This document shows positions 42,428 to 52,390 of a stretch of 64,000 bases of DNA, piece after piece. The DNA lies in assembly GCF_024171645.1 (NCBI RefSeq), contig NZ_JALKAC010000013.1:62001-126000 (forward strand), given 5' to 3'. Origin of the DNA: Flavobacterium sp. HSC-32F16. GTDB taxonomy: Bacteria; Bacteroidota; Bacteroidia; Flavobacteriales; Flavobacteriaceae. Made by a program: the position numbers and the translations under genes. The notes beneath the pieces were generated by a model. It worked only from the letters and a program-made list of their open reading frames with translations. It was not told the DNA's origin and made no database searches. Each line of letters opens with the position of its first letter. The first letter of the stretch is position 1.

Positions 42428-45400
42428 ATGACTAACTTTTTTGTTACAAGTAAGCAGAAGCGTTTCAAATGCTTTTGTTTTTTGATGTTAATGTTTGCGT
42501 TTTCCTATCATGTGGATGCGCAGACAACAGTCACAGGTATGGTATCAGACACCAATGGACCAATTCCTGGGGCGAATGTAAATTTAAAAGGTACTAAAAA
42601 TGGAGTAAGCACCAGTTTTGATGGTAATTATTCTATCAGTGTTCCTTCAAACGGTATTCTTGTTTTTAGTTTTATAGGTTTGAAAAGCAAAGAAGTTGCT
42701 GTAAACGGACAAAAGACCATTAATGTTACTCTTGAAGAAGATTTAAGTACATTAAAAGAAGTTGTTGTTATTGGTTATGGTACTCAAATGAAAGAGTCTG
42801 TAACAGGATCAGTTGCCTCGATAGGAGGTAAAGAGTTAAATGAAGTTCCTGCAGCAAACATAACGCAGGCCCTGCAGGGCAGACTTCCTGGAGTCGAATT
42901 AACACAGACTTCTTCAAAACCGGGTGCCGCTATGCAAATTCGTATACGAGGAACCAGATCTCTTACAGGAAGTAATGATCCTTTAATTGTACTGGATGGA
43001 GTGCCATTTGCGGGTTCGATAGGAGATATTAATCCGGTTGATATTAAATCAGTTGATATTTTAAAAGATGCATCTGCAACTGCTATTTATGGTTCAAGAG
43101 GAGCAAATGGTGTTATAATGATCACCAGTAATAAAGGACGCAAAAATCAGCAGGCGACATTTAGCTATAATGGATTCAGCGGTATAAAGCAGGTTTTTGG
43201 CAGATACCCAATGATGAACGGTGAAAAGTTTGCCGCTCTTCGTGATTATACCGGATTATATACAGATGGTGTTGATGAATCGAGAAACACAAATACAGAC
43301 TGGCAGGATTCACTGTACGGAGCTGGTGAAATGATCAGCCATGATGTGAGCGTTGCGGGTGGAACTGAGAAAGGTTCATACAATGCAGGAATAGGTTATT
43401 ATAAAGAAGAATCTGTTCTTCCTGGACAAAAATTCGAACGTTATAGTCTTAGAGCCGGTGTAGACCAGCAAATTGGAAGTGCTTTTCGTATAGGATTTAC
43501 AACTAACAGTAATTACGCTGTAACAAATGGAGATAACATTGGTACAGGAACTATTTTAGGAACTTCTCCGCTTGCCAATCCTTACAGAGCTGATGGATCT
43601 TTAAAAAGAATAGTAAGTATGGGTGCTGATGATCAGTGGGTTTATACCAGAGAATCGATTAGGAATTTAGGCGAATCGTATGTTAATTTAAACAGAGCTT
43701 TTAGTTCTTACAATAATGTTTTCGCCGAATTAAAAATTCCGGGAGTTAAAGGTTTAAAATACCGTCTAAATACCGGATTGAATTTACGTACTTCAAACAG
43801 TGGGTATTACGAAGGGCAAGGAGTTTTTGATGTAAATCCGGCTACTTTATCGAATGCGTCTATAAGCAATACATTGTCTACACAATGGCTTATTGAAAAC
43901 CTTTTAACATACGACAGAACATTTGCTGATAAGCATACAGTAAACTTTGTAGGTCTTTATTCTAATGAGCAATTTACAGGAAATACCTCTCAGATTTCAA
44001 GAAACGGAATTACTTCTGATGCATTTCAGTTTTATAATTTAGGACAAAGTGAAGAAGAAGCCGTAATTAATCCGGCAAATCAGGATTATACACAATGGGG
44101 ACTTCGTTCTTATATGGCCAGACTTATGTATTCGTATGACAACAAATACTTTATTTCAGGAACAATACGATCTGATGGATCTTCAAGATTGTCTGATGGT
44201 AATAAATGGGTGACTTACCCAGCAGTTTCTGCCGGATGGAACGTTTCAAATGAATCATTTATGAAAGGCATTAAAGAAACGGTTAATTTAGTGAAACTGC
44301 GTGCCGGTTATGGAGAAACCTCTAATCAGGCAGTAGCGCCTTATGCTACTTTGGGAGCTTTAAGCACAAGACCTTATAATTTTGGAAACACAAATTCTAC
44401 GGGTGTTTATGTAACAGAACTGCCCAATCCCAATTTAGGATGGGAGTTTTCTACCACTTGGAATTATGCATTGGATTTTGGATTATTTAATAATCGTCTT
44501 TCTGGTACTCTGGAATATTATAATACACAAACCAAGGACCTTTTACAAAGAGTAGGTCTTCCGGCAACATCTGGAGTAAGCAGTTATGTGGCCAACGTAG
44601 GAGCTACTGAAAATAAAGGATACGAAATATCTTTAAACGGAGTAATTCTTGACAATCCAGAAGGATTAAGCTGGTCTGTTGGATTTAACCTGTATGCTAA
44701 TAAAAACAAACTGGTTTCTCTTGCTTCAGGAGCAGAAAGAGACGAAGCAAACTCTTGGTTTGTAGGACGTAATATAAATTCAATTTATGATTATGAGAAA
44801 GTTGGAATCTGGCAGGAAGGAGATCCTTATATGTCAATTTTAGAACCTGGACCAACGGGAATTAACCAGCAGGGAACGGTTGTAGGATCAATCAAGGTAA
44901 AATATACAGGAGACTTTAATCCGGACGGATCACCAACCAGAGCCATAAATGCAAATGACAGACAAATTATAGAAACAGATCCTGATTTTCAGGGAGGTTT
45001 CAACACAAACTTAACTTACAAAGGTTTTGATTTTTCAGCAGTTGGAGCTTTTAAAAGCGGAGGTGTATTGATCAGCACGCTTTACGGAGGAGCAAGTTAC
45101 CTTAACTTGATGAACGGCCGAAGAAGTAATGTTGATGTTGATTATTGGACACCAGATAACAGAGATGCGGAGTTTCCTAACCCAAGAGGTATCAGAAGCG
45201 GGGATAATCCTAAATATATTTCTACAATGGGCTATTTTGATGCTTCTTATGTTAAAATCAGAGCACTTACTTTAGGGTATACACTAGATCAGGAATTTAT
45301 TAAAGATTTAGGTATTAACAAACTAAGAGTTTATTTTACGGCACAAAACCCATTTGTGTTTTTCTCTCCTTATCATAGAGCATCGGGCATGGATCCGGAA

Positions 45401-45520
45401 ACCAATTCATTTGGAGATGAAAATCAGGCCGTATCCTCGTACCAAAGAAGATTTTTGGTTATTGGTACAAATACCCCTAGTACCCGAAATTATTTATTTG
45501 GACTTAACTTAACATTTTAA
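42428..45520 (+). CDS. SusC-like TonB-dependent transporter of the xylan-type block
   Basis: The 1030-residue protein has a long N-terminal extension (MTNFFVTSKQKRFKC) before the signal core CFLMLMFAFSYHVDAQ. The carboxypeptidase-D-like domain (TVTGMVSDTNGPIPGANVNLKG, SFIGLKSKEV) follows, then the TonB-box region VVVIGYGTQMKESVTGS. Its plug has VLDGVPFAGS and DILKDASATAIYGSRGANG, and the barrel ends FGLNLTF. It should import xylo-oligosaccharides or related glycans. The SusD partner starts 12 bp after its stop and eight carbohydrate-active enzyme genes follow. It is driven by a promoter with LacI-type operator candidates. A shorter start downstream is possible. Confidence 0.95.
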   Translation: MTNFFVTSKQKRFKCFCFLMLMFAFSYHVDAQTTVTGMVSDTNGPIPGANVNLKGTKNGVSTSFDGNYSISVPSNGILVFSFIGLKSKEVAVNGQKTINVTLEEDLSTLKEVVVIGYGTQMKESVTGSVASIGGKELNEVPAANITQALQGRLPGVELTQTSSKPGAAMQIRIRGTRSLTGSNDPLIVLDGVPFAGSIGDINPVDIKSVDILKDASATAIYGSRGANGVIMITSNKGRKNQQATFSYNGFSGIKQVFGRYPMMNGEKFAALRDYTGLYTDGVDESRNTNTDWQDSLYGAGEMISHDVSVAGGTEKGSYNAGIGYYKEESVLPGQKFERYSLRAGVDQQIGSAFRIGFTTNSNYAVTNGDNIGTGTILGTSPLANPYRADGSLKRIVSMGADDQWVYTRESIRNLGESYVNLNRAFSSYNNVFAELKIPGVKGLKYRLNTGLNLRTSNSGYYEGQGVFDVNPATLSNASISNTLSTQWLIENLLTYDRTFADKHTVNFVGLYSNEQFTGNTSQISRNGITSDAFQFYNLGQSEEEAVINPANQDYTQWGLRSYMARLMYSYDNKYFISGTIRSDGSSRLSDGNKWVTYPAVSAGWNVSNESFMKGIKETVNLVKLRAGYGETSNQAVAPYATLGALSTRPYNFGNTNSTGVYVTELPNPNLGWEFSTTWNYALDFGLFNNRLSGTLEYYNTQTKDLLQRVGLPATSGVSSYVANVGATENKGYEISLNGVILDNPEGLSWSVGFNLYANKNKLVSLASGAERDEANSWFVGRNINSIYDYEKVGIWQEGDPYMSILEPGPTGINQQGTVVGSIKVKYTGDFNPDGSPTRAINANDRQIIETDPDFQGGFNTNLTYKGFDFSAVGAFKSGGVLISTLYGGASYLNLMNGRRSNVDVDYWTPDNRDAEFPNPRGIRSGDNPKYISTMGYFDASYVKIRALTLGYTLDQEFIKDLGINKLRVYFTAQNPFVFFSPYHRASGMDPETNSFGDENQAVSSYQRRFLVIGTNTPSTRNYLFGLNLTF

Positions 45521-45532
45521 TCAAGAAGAACT

Positions 45533-47473
45533 ATGAAACGATATATTTTTAGAAATTTAATAATAGGATCAGTAGTTTTATACTCCTTTGCCAGCTGTAC
45601 TGATATTTTAGAAGAAAAGCCGCATGATTTTTATGAACCGGGTTATTTCAAAACAGAACAGGGAGTAATACAAGGATTAACATCTCATTATGCACACCTT
45701 CGTTACATTTACGGGCAGGCCTATTTTTACAATGCTACACAGACTGGTACAGATGAGACTACTTATGCTCAGAGTGCCGACGGGAATTTCAAAGATCATG
45801 ATTTATCTGGTGTTGGTGTAATTAATCCTAATTCAAGCCGTTCAGATGTTTTATGGAATAACTCATACAATGATATAAACACAGCCAGCGGCATAATTGA
45901 AAATGGAGCAGCTGTAGGGGTTTCAAGCAGTCTTATAGCCGAGTCTAAATTTTTCAGGGCTTTCGATTATTTCTTATTGGTTCAGACTTTTGGAGGTGTG
46001 CCTTTAGATTTAGGAGCAGGAGAATTAAAATTTAACAGCAAACCATCAAGATCTTCAAAACGTAATACCGTTACAGAGGTTTATACAAAAGCTGTTTTTC
46101 CAGATTTAAAAGCTGCGGTTAATGAATTGCCGGATGCTGCACGATTAACAGGTACAGCAACTAAAACATTAGCTCGTTTAGTATTAGCAAAAGCCTATTT
46201 GACCTATGCATGGTGGCTGGAAAATCCAAATAATATTCCAACTTATCCGGATACACCGCGTACAGATCCTGACGGACATAATGCACAATGGTATTTTCAG
46301 CAGGCTTATGATTTAGCCTTAGAAGGAATTAATAATCCCGGACCTTATGGCTTGCTTGATTCTTTTTATGATGTTAATGCGGGAGCAAACGACAGAAATA
46401 AAGAAGTAATGCTGTATGCAGATCATACGGAATCCAGCGAATATTACAATGGAGGTAGTCTTACCTACGGAAGCGGCGGTGCGCCAGATAACTTTGCAGG
46501 CTGGATGGTAACCTGGAATTACACTTCTATTAGAAGTAAAAACGGAAGCGCTTCTGTATCTTCTGTGCAGCGTGAAGCCAATCAGTTTTTAGGACGTCCA
46601 TGGACAAGAATGGTTCCTCCAATTGAGGTATTCACTAAAACTTTTGCAGATAAAACGAATGATTCAAGATACGATGGAACTTTTGCAGCGGTTTATCGCG
46701 GTAACTGGAATTTGCAGGGAACAGGTCTAACAACTGTACCGACTTTAACCAATGCAAATGGATTAACAATTAAACCTGGCGATGCTGTATTAACGTTTTT
46801 AAATGAAGAACCAGTAACGCCTATTACTTACCCTTCCGGACAAGGAGACAGCGGTGTGGGAGCAGGAGTTTTACCGGGAAGAGCAGATTATGTTATTTCT
46901 CCAAACGGAATAAGCAGAATTGTATATCCAGGTTTCTGGAAGCTTGGTCCATATCGTACAGATAATGCAGGTGGATTAGGACAGCCGAATGCTGCAAGTA
47001 CAAGACCTTTCCCTGTAGCAAAATTCTCTGAGTTATATCTTGTAGCGGCAGAAGCTGCTGTTAAAGGGGCAACGGGAATCCTAAGTGCAAGAACCCTTGT
47101 AAATGTAATAAGAGCGAGAGCAGGAAAATGGCGTTGGGATAATAATGGAAATACAGCAAAAATAGCAGACAACAGTACGGCTATGACAACTGCAACTCCG
47201 GCAATAATTGATATTAATTACATTTTAGCGGAACGTTCACGTGAGTTTTTTGGAGAAGGATACCGCTGGTACGATTTGGTAAGAACTCAAAAATGGAATG
47301 ATCTGGCAGGAAAATATTCAATTGGAGGATCTAATTACGGACAGCATACACCAGAAACCATAACCAGAACTATTGATGCTCATCATTATTTGAGACCAAT
47401 TCCTCAAGGACAGTTAGATGGTATGGAAATGAGTGCTGATGAAAAAGCTAAATATCAAAATCCGGGTTACTAG
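45533..47473 (+). CDS. SusD-like lipoprotein of the xylan-type block
   Basis: The 646-residue lipoprotein has a lipobox FASC with Cys22, followed by TDILEEK, an acidic surface-export signal. It has SusD features: the helical body, YFKTEQGVIQGLTSHYAHLR near the start, the VPLDLG and LAKAYLTYAW segments, and ILAERSREFFGEGYRWYDLVRTQKW near the C-terminus. It should bind the polysaccharide on the cell surface and form the lid of the SusC transporter encoded upstream. A terminator-like hairpin follows, as is common after SusCD pairs. Confidence 0.95.
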   Translation: MKRYIFRNLIIGSVVLYSFASCTDILEEKPHDFYEPGYFKTEQGVIQGLTSHYAHLRYIYGQAYFYNATQTGTDETTYAQSADGNFKDHDLSGVGVINPNSSRSDVLWNNSYNDINTASGIIENGAAVGVSSSLIAESKFFRAFDYFLLVQTFGGVPLDLGAGELKFNSKPSRSSKRNTVTEVYTKAVFPDLKAAVNELPDAARLTGTATKTLARLVLAKAYLTYAWWLENPNNIPTYPDTPRTDPDGHNAQWYFQQAYDLALEGINNPGPYGLLDSFYDVNAGANDRNKEVMLYADHTESSEYYNGGSLTYGSGGAPDNFAGWMVTWNYTSIRSKNGSASVSSVQREANQFLGRPWTRMVPPIEVFTKTFADKTNDSRYDGTFAAVYRGNWNLQGTGLTTVPTLTNANGLTIKPGDAVLTFLNEEPVTPITYPSGQGDSGVGAGVLPGRADYVISPNGISRIVYPGFWKLGPYRTDNAGGLGQPNAASTRPFPVAKFSELYLVAAEAAVKGATGILSARTLVNVIRARAGKWRWDNNGNTAKIADNSTAMTTATPAIIDINYILAERSREFFGEGYRWYDLVRTQKWNDLAGKYSIGGSNYGQHTPETITRTIDAHHYLRPIPQGQLDGMEMSADEKAKYQNPGY

Positions 47474-47556
47474 CTTAACTTTTTAAACAAATTTAGATCC
47501 TATTTATAAGAGTTGATTTTACGGTTACTTTTTGATGATCTTAAGTTTGTAAGTTG

Positions 47557-47586
47557 AAAGCCGGGGGCATTTTCTCTCGGCTTTTT
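47557..47586 (+). terminator. Hairpin after the second SusD
   Basis: AAAGCCG (47557-47563) pairs with CGGCTTT (47578-47584), then T-rich DNA. It may be a partial terminator that makes SusCD transcripts more abundant than those for the enzymes downstream. Confidence 0.65.
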
Positions 47587-47619
47587 AATGTTTTTTTGAA
47601 TAAATAAAATTCTAAACTA

Positions 47620-49335
47620 ATGATTAAAAGAAATACCTTTTTTTTACTGGCAGCAACGCTTCTGTGTTTTTATACAGGAACGGCCCAGAAAAAAATGCAA
47701 TCTAAAAAAACAGCTGTTTTTTCTAATGTCGTTTACAGCGGTGATGATCAGATTTATAAAAATAATCCATTAAAAACGGACGAATTTTATACGCCTGTTT
47801 TACAGGGATGTTATCCTGATCCTGCCATTACCAAAAAAGGCGATGATTATTACATGGTATGTTCTTCATTTGCAATGTTTCCCGGCGTGCCAATTTTTCA
47901 TTCCAAAGATTTAGTAAACTGGACAGATTTAGGAGGTGTTTTAAATAATGTATCCGAATTTAATCCGCATGACACTGGTATAAGTGCCGGAGTATATGCA
48001 CCCGGAATTACCTACAATCCGCACAATGATACTTTTTACATGATTGTAACAGCCTTTTCAGGAGGCCTTGGAAATATCATTGTAAAAACAAAAGATCCCA
48101 TGAAAGGATGGGGAAGTCCTATTAAGTTAGATTTCGGAGGCATCGATCCTTCTATCTTTTTTGATGAAAACGGCAAAGGGTATATCGTTCATAATGACGC
48201 ACCCGATAAAGGAAAAGAATTATACGAAGGACACCGTGTAATTAAAATTTGGGAATATGATCTTACTACCGATAAAGTAATTCCCGGTACCGATAAAATT
48301 ATTGTAGACGGAGGAGTAGACCTTTCTAAAAAACCTATTTGGATTGAAGCACCGCATTTATATAAAAAAAACGGGAAATATTATTTAATGTGTGCCGAAG
48401 GCGGAACAGGGGGAAATCACAGCGAAGTTATTTTTAGCAGTGATAACCCAAAAGGGCCTTTTAAACCAGCATCAAACAACCCGATTCTTACCCAGCGTTA
48501 TTTTCCAAAAGACAGAGCTAATAAAGTAGACTGGGCAGGCCACGCTGATGTAATTCAGGGACCGGACAATAAATATTACGGCGTTTTCTTAGGTATTCGT
48601 CCTAATGAGAAAGACAGGGTAAACGCCGGAAGAGAAACTTTTATGCTTCCTGTAGACTGGTCTGGCGAATTTCCTGTTTTTGAAAACGGATTAGTTCCTA
48701 TGCAGCCAAAACTAAAAATGCCGGCCGGAGTTACAAACCAAACAGGAAAAAATGGGTTTTTCCCAAATGGAAATTTCACTTTTACAGAAAATTTTACTTC
48801 TAAAAAATTAGATTACAGATGGATAGGGTTAAGAGGTCCTCGAGAAAACTTTATTTCAATAAGTAAAAAAGGTTTAGAAATAACACCTTTTGAAGTAAAC
48901 ATTAAAGAAATGAAACCTACTTCGACACTTTTTTACAGGCAACAGCACAATACATTCTCATTTACAGCAGGAGTAGATTACAAACCGCAGTCAGAAAAAG
49001 ATCTGGCCGGAATTGTTTGTCTTCAAAATGAACGTTTTAATTATGTTTTCGGGATTACTAAAAAAGGAAATGATACTTTTATAATACTGGAAAGAACAGA
49101 AAAAGGACAGTCAAAAATTATCGGAAGTTCTAAAATCAAAATAACAAATACACTTCGTCTGCAGGTTAAAGCTGCGGGAGACAATTATGAATTCAGTTAT
49201 GCAGTAAATGGAGTTGATTTTGAAAACTTAGGCGGAACCGTTTCAGGCGATATTCTTTCTACAAATGCGGCCGGAGGTTTTACCGGAGCATTGGTAGGTT
49301 TATATGCTACTTCGGCTAATGATGCTCATCCATAA
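47620..49335 (+). CDS. GH43 glycoside hydrolase (beta-xylosidase or alpha-L-arabinofuranosidase)
   Basis: The 571-residue secreted enzyme has a signal peptide (MIKRNTFFLLAATLLCFYTGTAQ) and a five-bladed GH43 propeller. The general base is Asp67 in GCYPDPAI, the pKa-modulating Asp is Asp176 in GGIDPSIFF, and the acid is Glu243 in IWIEAPHL. A C-terminal beta-sandwich region runs from about 390 to the end. It probably removes xylose or arabinose from xylo-oligosaccharides. Which of these it does cannot be told from sequence. It is the first enzyme gene after SusC/SusD. Confidence 0.9.
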   Translation: MIKRNTFFLLAATLLCFYTGTAQKKMQSKKTAVFSNVVYSGDDQIYKNNPLKTDEFYTPVLQGCYPDPAITKKGDDYYMVCSSFAMFPGVPIFHSKDLVNWTDLGGVLNNVSEFNPHDTGISAGVYAPGITYNPHNDTFYMIVTAFSGGLGNIIVKTKDPMKGWGSPIKLDFGGIDPSIFFDENGKGYIVHNDAPDKGKELYEGHRVIKIWEYDLTTDKVIPGTDKIIVDGGVDLSKKPIWIEAPHLYKKNGKYYLMCAEGGTGGNHSEVIFSSDNPKGPFKPASNNPILTQRYFPKDRANKVDWAGHADVIQGPDNKYYGVFLGIRPNEKDRVNAGRETFMLPVDWSGEFPVFENGLVPMQPKLKMPAGVTNQTGKNGFFPNGNFTFTENFTSKKLDYRWIGLRGPRENFISISKKGLEITPFEVNIKEMKPTSTLFYRQQHNTFSFTAGVDYKPQSEKDLAGIVCLQNERFNYVFGITKKGNDTFIILERTEKGQSKIIGSSKIKITNTLRLQVKAAGDNYEFSYAVNGVDFENLGGTVSGDILSTNAAGGFTGALVGLYATSANDAHP

Positions 49336-49390
49336 TCAGGATAAAAATTAATTTTTTTTATTCGAAAATGAACTTATAATTTTTAATAAA

Positions 49391-50635
49391 ATGAATGTAA
49401 AAATAAAGTCTGTTAAATGGATCGTATTGGTAAATCTGTTATTTTTAATGACAGGATGTACATCGAATAAAGCATTAATTAAAACGGGAGAGAAAAACGA
49501 AACTCAAAATTGGACAGGCACCTGGGCAACAGCTCAAATGCTTGTTGAACCAAAAAATATGCCTCCTGAACCCGGATTAGCACAGAATACACTTCGTCAG
49601 ATTACTAAAGTATCGCTGGGCGGTAAACAGATTAGACTTCGTTTTTCTAATCTGTTTAGCGATCAGCCTGCAGTTCTGAAATCCGTAAGTGTTGCCAATG
49701 TTAAAGAAGCTCCGGCTGTTGATATAAAAACACAGAAAATATTGAGTTTTAAAGGCAGTCCGCAAGTAACATTGAAACCTAATGAGGTAGTATATTCAGA
49801 CGCTTTTGATTTTGAATTACAGCCAGGACAGCTTTTAGCCATTACCATTCAGTATGGCGAAATTTCATCAAATGTATCAGGTCATCCCGGTTCCCGTACA
49901 ACTTCTTATATTTTGCAAGGAGATCATATTAATAATGAATCTTTTGCAGGAGCGGTAAAAACAGACCATTGGTATTCTATTATGGGAGTTGACATTCGTT
50001 CAGTTAAAAATGAGAGTAATGTTGTATGCTTAGGAAATTCAATTATCGACGGCCGCGGATCAGGAACAAATAAACAAAACCGCTGGACAGATATTTTAGC
50101 GTCACGTCTAAATGCCAATAAAAAAACAGCGCATATTGGTGTGCTGAATTTAGGAATTGGAGGAAATTGTGTAGTAAGAGGAGGATTAGGACCAACGGCC
50201 TTAAATCGTTTTGACAGAGACGTACTTTCTCAAAGCGGGACCAAATGGCTTATTATTCTGGAAGGAATAAATGACATTGGCGGTATTCGAAAAGCAGAAG
50301 ACGCATCAGCCGCAGCACAAGAAATTATAGAAGGTTATAAAGTAATGATTGATAAAGCCCATGCCAAAGGCATAAAAGTATTTGGCGGTACAATTCTGCC
50401 ATTTGAAAAATCCTTTTATGATGCACCTTACAAACAAGAAGCAAGAGATATTGTAAACAAATGGATTCGAACCAAAGGCAATTTTGATGCTGTAATTGAT
50501 TTTGATAAAGCAATGGCTTCTGGCGTTGGTTCCAAAACAATTTTACCAGATATGCACGACAACGATTTTCTGCATCCCAATGAAAAAGGATATCAAAGAA
50601 TGGGAGAAGCCATTGATTTAGATTTGTTTCAGTAA
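49391..50635 (+). CDS. GDSL/SGNH esterase lipoprotein, XynE-like
   Basis: The 414-residue protein is a lipoprotein (lipobox LMTGC, Cys23, then TSNK without acidic residues, so it may be periplasmic). An N-terminal beta-sandwich (WTGTWATAQ...IRLRFSNLFSDQPAVLKSVSV) precedes an SGNH domain. The nucleophile is Ser217 in VVCLGNSIIDG, where the usual GDS is GNS. The Asp392/His395 pair is in DFLHPNEKGY. It resembles the arylesterase/acylhydrolase group typified by Prevotella XynE and may deacetylate xylan fragments. The substrate is inference from context. Confidence 0.85.
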   Translation: MNVKIKSVKWIVLVNLLFLMTGCTSNKALIKTGEKNETQNWTGTWATAQMLVEPKNMPPEPGLAQNTLRQITKVSLGGKQIRLRFSNLFSDQPAVLKSVSVANVKEAPAVDIKTQKILSFKGSPQVTLKPNEVVYSDAFDFELQPGQLLAITIQYGEISSNVSGHPGSRTTSYILQGDHINNESFAGAVKTDHWYSIMGVDIRSVKNESNVVCLGNSIIDGRGSGTNKQNRWTDILASRLNANKKTAHIGVLNLGIGGNCVVRGGLGPTALNRFDRDVLSQSGTKWLIILEGINDIGGIRKAEDASAAAQEIIEGYKVMIDKAHAKGIKVFGGTILPFEKSFYDAPYKQEARDIVNKWIRTKGNFDAVIDFDKAMASGVGSKTILPDMHDNDFLHPNEKGYQRMGEAIDLDLFQ

Positions 50636-50685
50636 CTATTTGAAAGAATAAAATTTTTAATTACAAATTTTAATTAAAGTATAAA

Positions 50686-52368
50686 ATGAAATCAATAATC
50701 AGGTTTTCAATATTGGTAATTCTAATTTTAACAGTACAGAAAGGATATTCCCAGGATCCTAATTTTCATGTGTATTTAAGTTTTGGACAATCCAATATGG
50801 AAGGTTTTGCCAAAATAGAACCTCAGGATAAAACAGGTGTCAACGAACGTTTTCAGGTTCTGTCCGCAGTTGACTGTCCGGAAAAGGGACGTGAAAAAGG
50901 CAAATGGTATACAGCTGTTCCGCCTTTATGCAGATGTACAACAGGACTGACTCCAATGGATTATTTTGGAAGAACCATGATATCGAACCTTCCGCAGAAT
51001 ATAAAAATCGGCGTTGTAAATGTTGCTGTTGGAGGCTGTAAAATAGAACTTTTTGATAAAAATAATTTCGAAAGTTATGTCGCTAATTCTCCCGACTGGT
51101 TAAAAAACATAGTAAAACAATACGACGGTAATCCATACGGCAGATTGGTAGAAATGGCTAAAATTGCTCAGAAAAAAGGCGTTATAAAAGGTATTCTGCT
51201 TCATCAGGGAGAATCGAATACAGGCGATACACTCTGGCCTCAAAAAGTAAAAATTGTATATGATAATTTAATTAAAGACCTGAATCTCGATCCTAAAAAA
51301 GTACCATTACTTTCCGGAGAAACCGTAAATGAAGATCAGAAAGGTAAATGCGGCAGTATGAATAAGATCATTGCAAAACTGCCTCAGGTACTGCCAAACT
51401 CTTATATTATTTCTTCAAAAGGATGCAAAGCAGATGCTGATTTCCTGCATTTCAGCCCTGAAGGTTACAGAGAATTAGGAAAACGTTATGCAGATAAAAT
51501 GCTGTCTCTATCAGGATATATGGTATTTGACGGCAAAGAACCTTTTATAGTTCGTGCCCCTCTTGGATTTGATGAGCTAAACCAAGATGCCCCAAAAGGT
51601 AAGATCGAAACACTAAGTTACGAATCTAAAACAGTAGGTTCAACCAGAAAAGTAACTATTTATACACCTCCGGGATTTAATAAAAATAAAAAATATCCGG
51701 TTCTCTATCTGCTTCACGGAATAGGAGGAGATGAAAAAGAATGGCTGAATGGCGGACAACCTAATGTTATATTGGATAATCTGTATGCTGAGGGAAAGCT
51801 TGAACCTATGATCGTAGTAATGCCAAACGGCAGAGCAATGAAAGACGACAGAGCCGGCGGCGATATCATGGCAGCAGATAAAGTAAAAGCTTTCAGTGTT
51901 TTTGAAAAAGATCTTTTAAACGATTTAATTCCTTTTATTGAAAAAAAATATCCGGTTCTAAAAGACAGAGAACACCGTGCCATTGCCGGTTTATCAATGG
52001 GAGGCGGACAGTCTTTAAATTTCGGATTAGGGAATTTAGATCAATTTGCGTGGGTTGGAGCTTTTTCGGCTGCACCTAATACAAAAATAGGAACAGAATT
52101 ATTAGCAAAACCCGAAGAAGCAAAAAAGAAACTCAAACTACTGTGGATTTCATGCGGTGATAAAGACTGGCTTATAGAAAACACTACTCGCACACACGAT
52201 TATCTGGCTAAAAATACTGTTCCTCACATTTACTACATTGAGCCGGGAGTACACGACTTTAAAGTCTGGAAAAATGGACTTTATATGTTTTCACAGTTTT
52301 TATTTAAAGAGGTTAATCCCTCAGTCTTTCAAAAATACAGCATTTCTGCCTTTACTATTGAGAAGTAA
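50686..52368 (+). CDS. Fused CE6-CE1 esterase (acetyl xylan/feruloyl esterase type)
   Basis: The 560-residue secreted protein joins two esterase domains after a signal peptide (MKSIIRFSILVILILTVQKGYSQ). The N-terminal CE6-like SGNH domain has Ser36 in FGQSNMEG, the HQGESN motif and the Asp252/His255 pair in DFLHFSPEG. The C-terminal CE1-like alpha/beta hydrolase has PVLYLLHGIGGDEKEW, Ser437 in GLSMGGG and His523 in PGVHDFKVW. Fused CE6-CE1 enzymes of Bacteroidota are known to remove acetyl and feruloyl groups from xylan. The surrounding genes fit that. No lipobox is seen, so it may be periplasmic or secreted. Confidence 0.9.
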   Translation: MKSIIRFSILVILILTVQKGYSQDPNFHVYLSFGQSNMEGFAKIEPQDKTGVNERFQVLSAVDCPEKGREKGKWYTAVPPLCRCTTGLTPMDYFGRTMISNLPQNIKIGVVNVAVGGCKIELFDKNNFESYVANSPDWLKNIVKQYDGNPYGRLVEMAKIAQKKGVIKGILLHQGESNTGDTLWPQKVKIVYDNLIKDLNLDPKKVPLLSGETVNEDQKGKCGSMNKIIAKLPQVLPNSYIISSKGCKADADFLHFSPEGYRELGKRYADKMLSLSGYMVFDGKEPFIVRAPLGFDELNQDAPKGKIETLSYESKTVGSTRKVTIYTPPGFNKNKKYPVLYLLHGIGGDEKEWLNGGQPNVILDNLYAEGKLEPMIVVMPNGRAMKDDRAGGDIMAADKVKAFSVFEKDLLNDLIPFIEKKYPVLKDREHRAIAGLSMGGGQSLNFGLGNLDQFAWVGAFSAAPNTKIGTELLAKPEEAKKKLKLLWISCGDKDWLIENTTRTHDYLAKNTVPHIYYIEPGVHDFKVWKNGLYMFSQFLFKEVNPSVFQKYSISAFTIEK

Positions 52369-52390
52369 TTTTTAATTAAGAGAAAATAAA

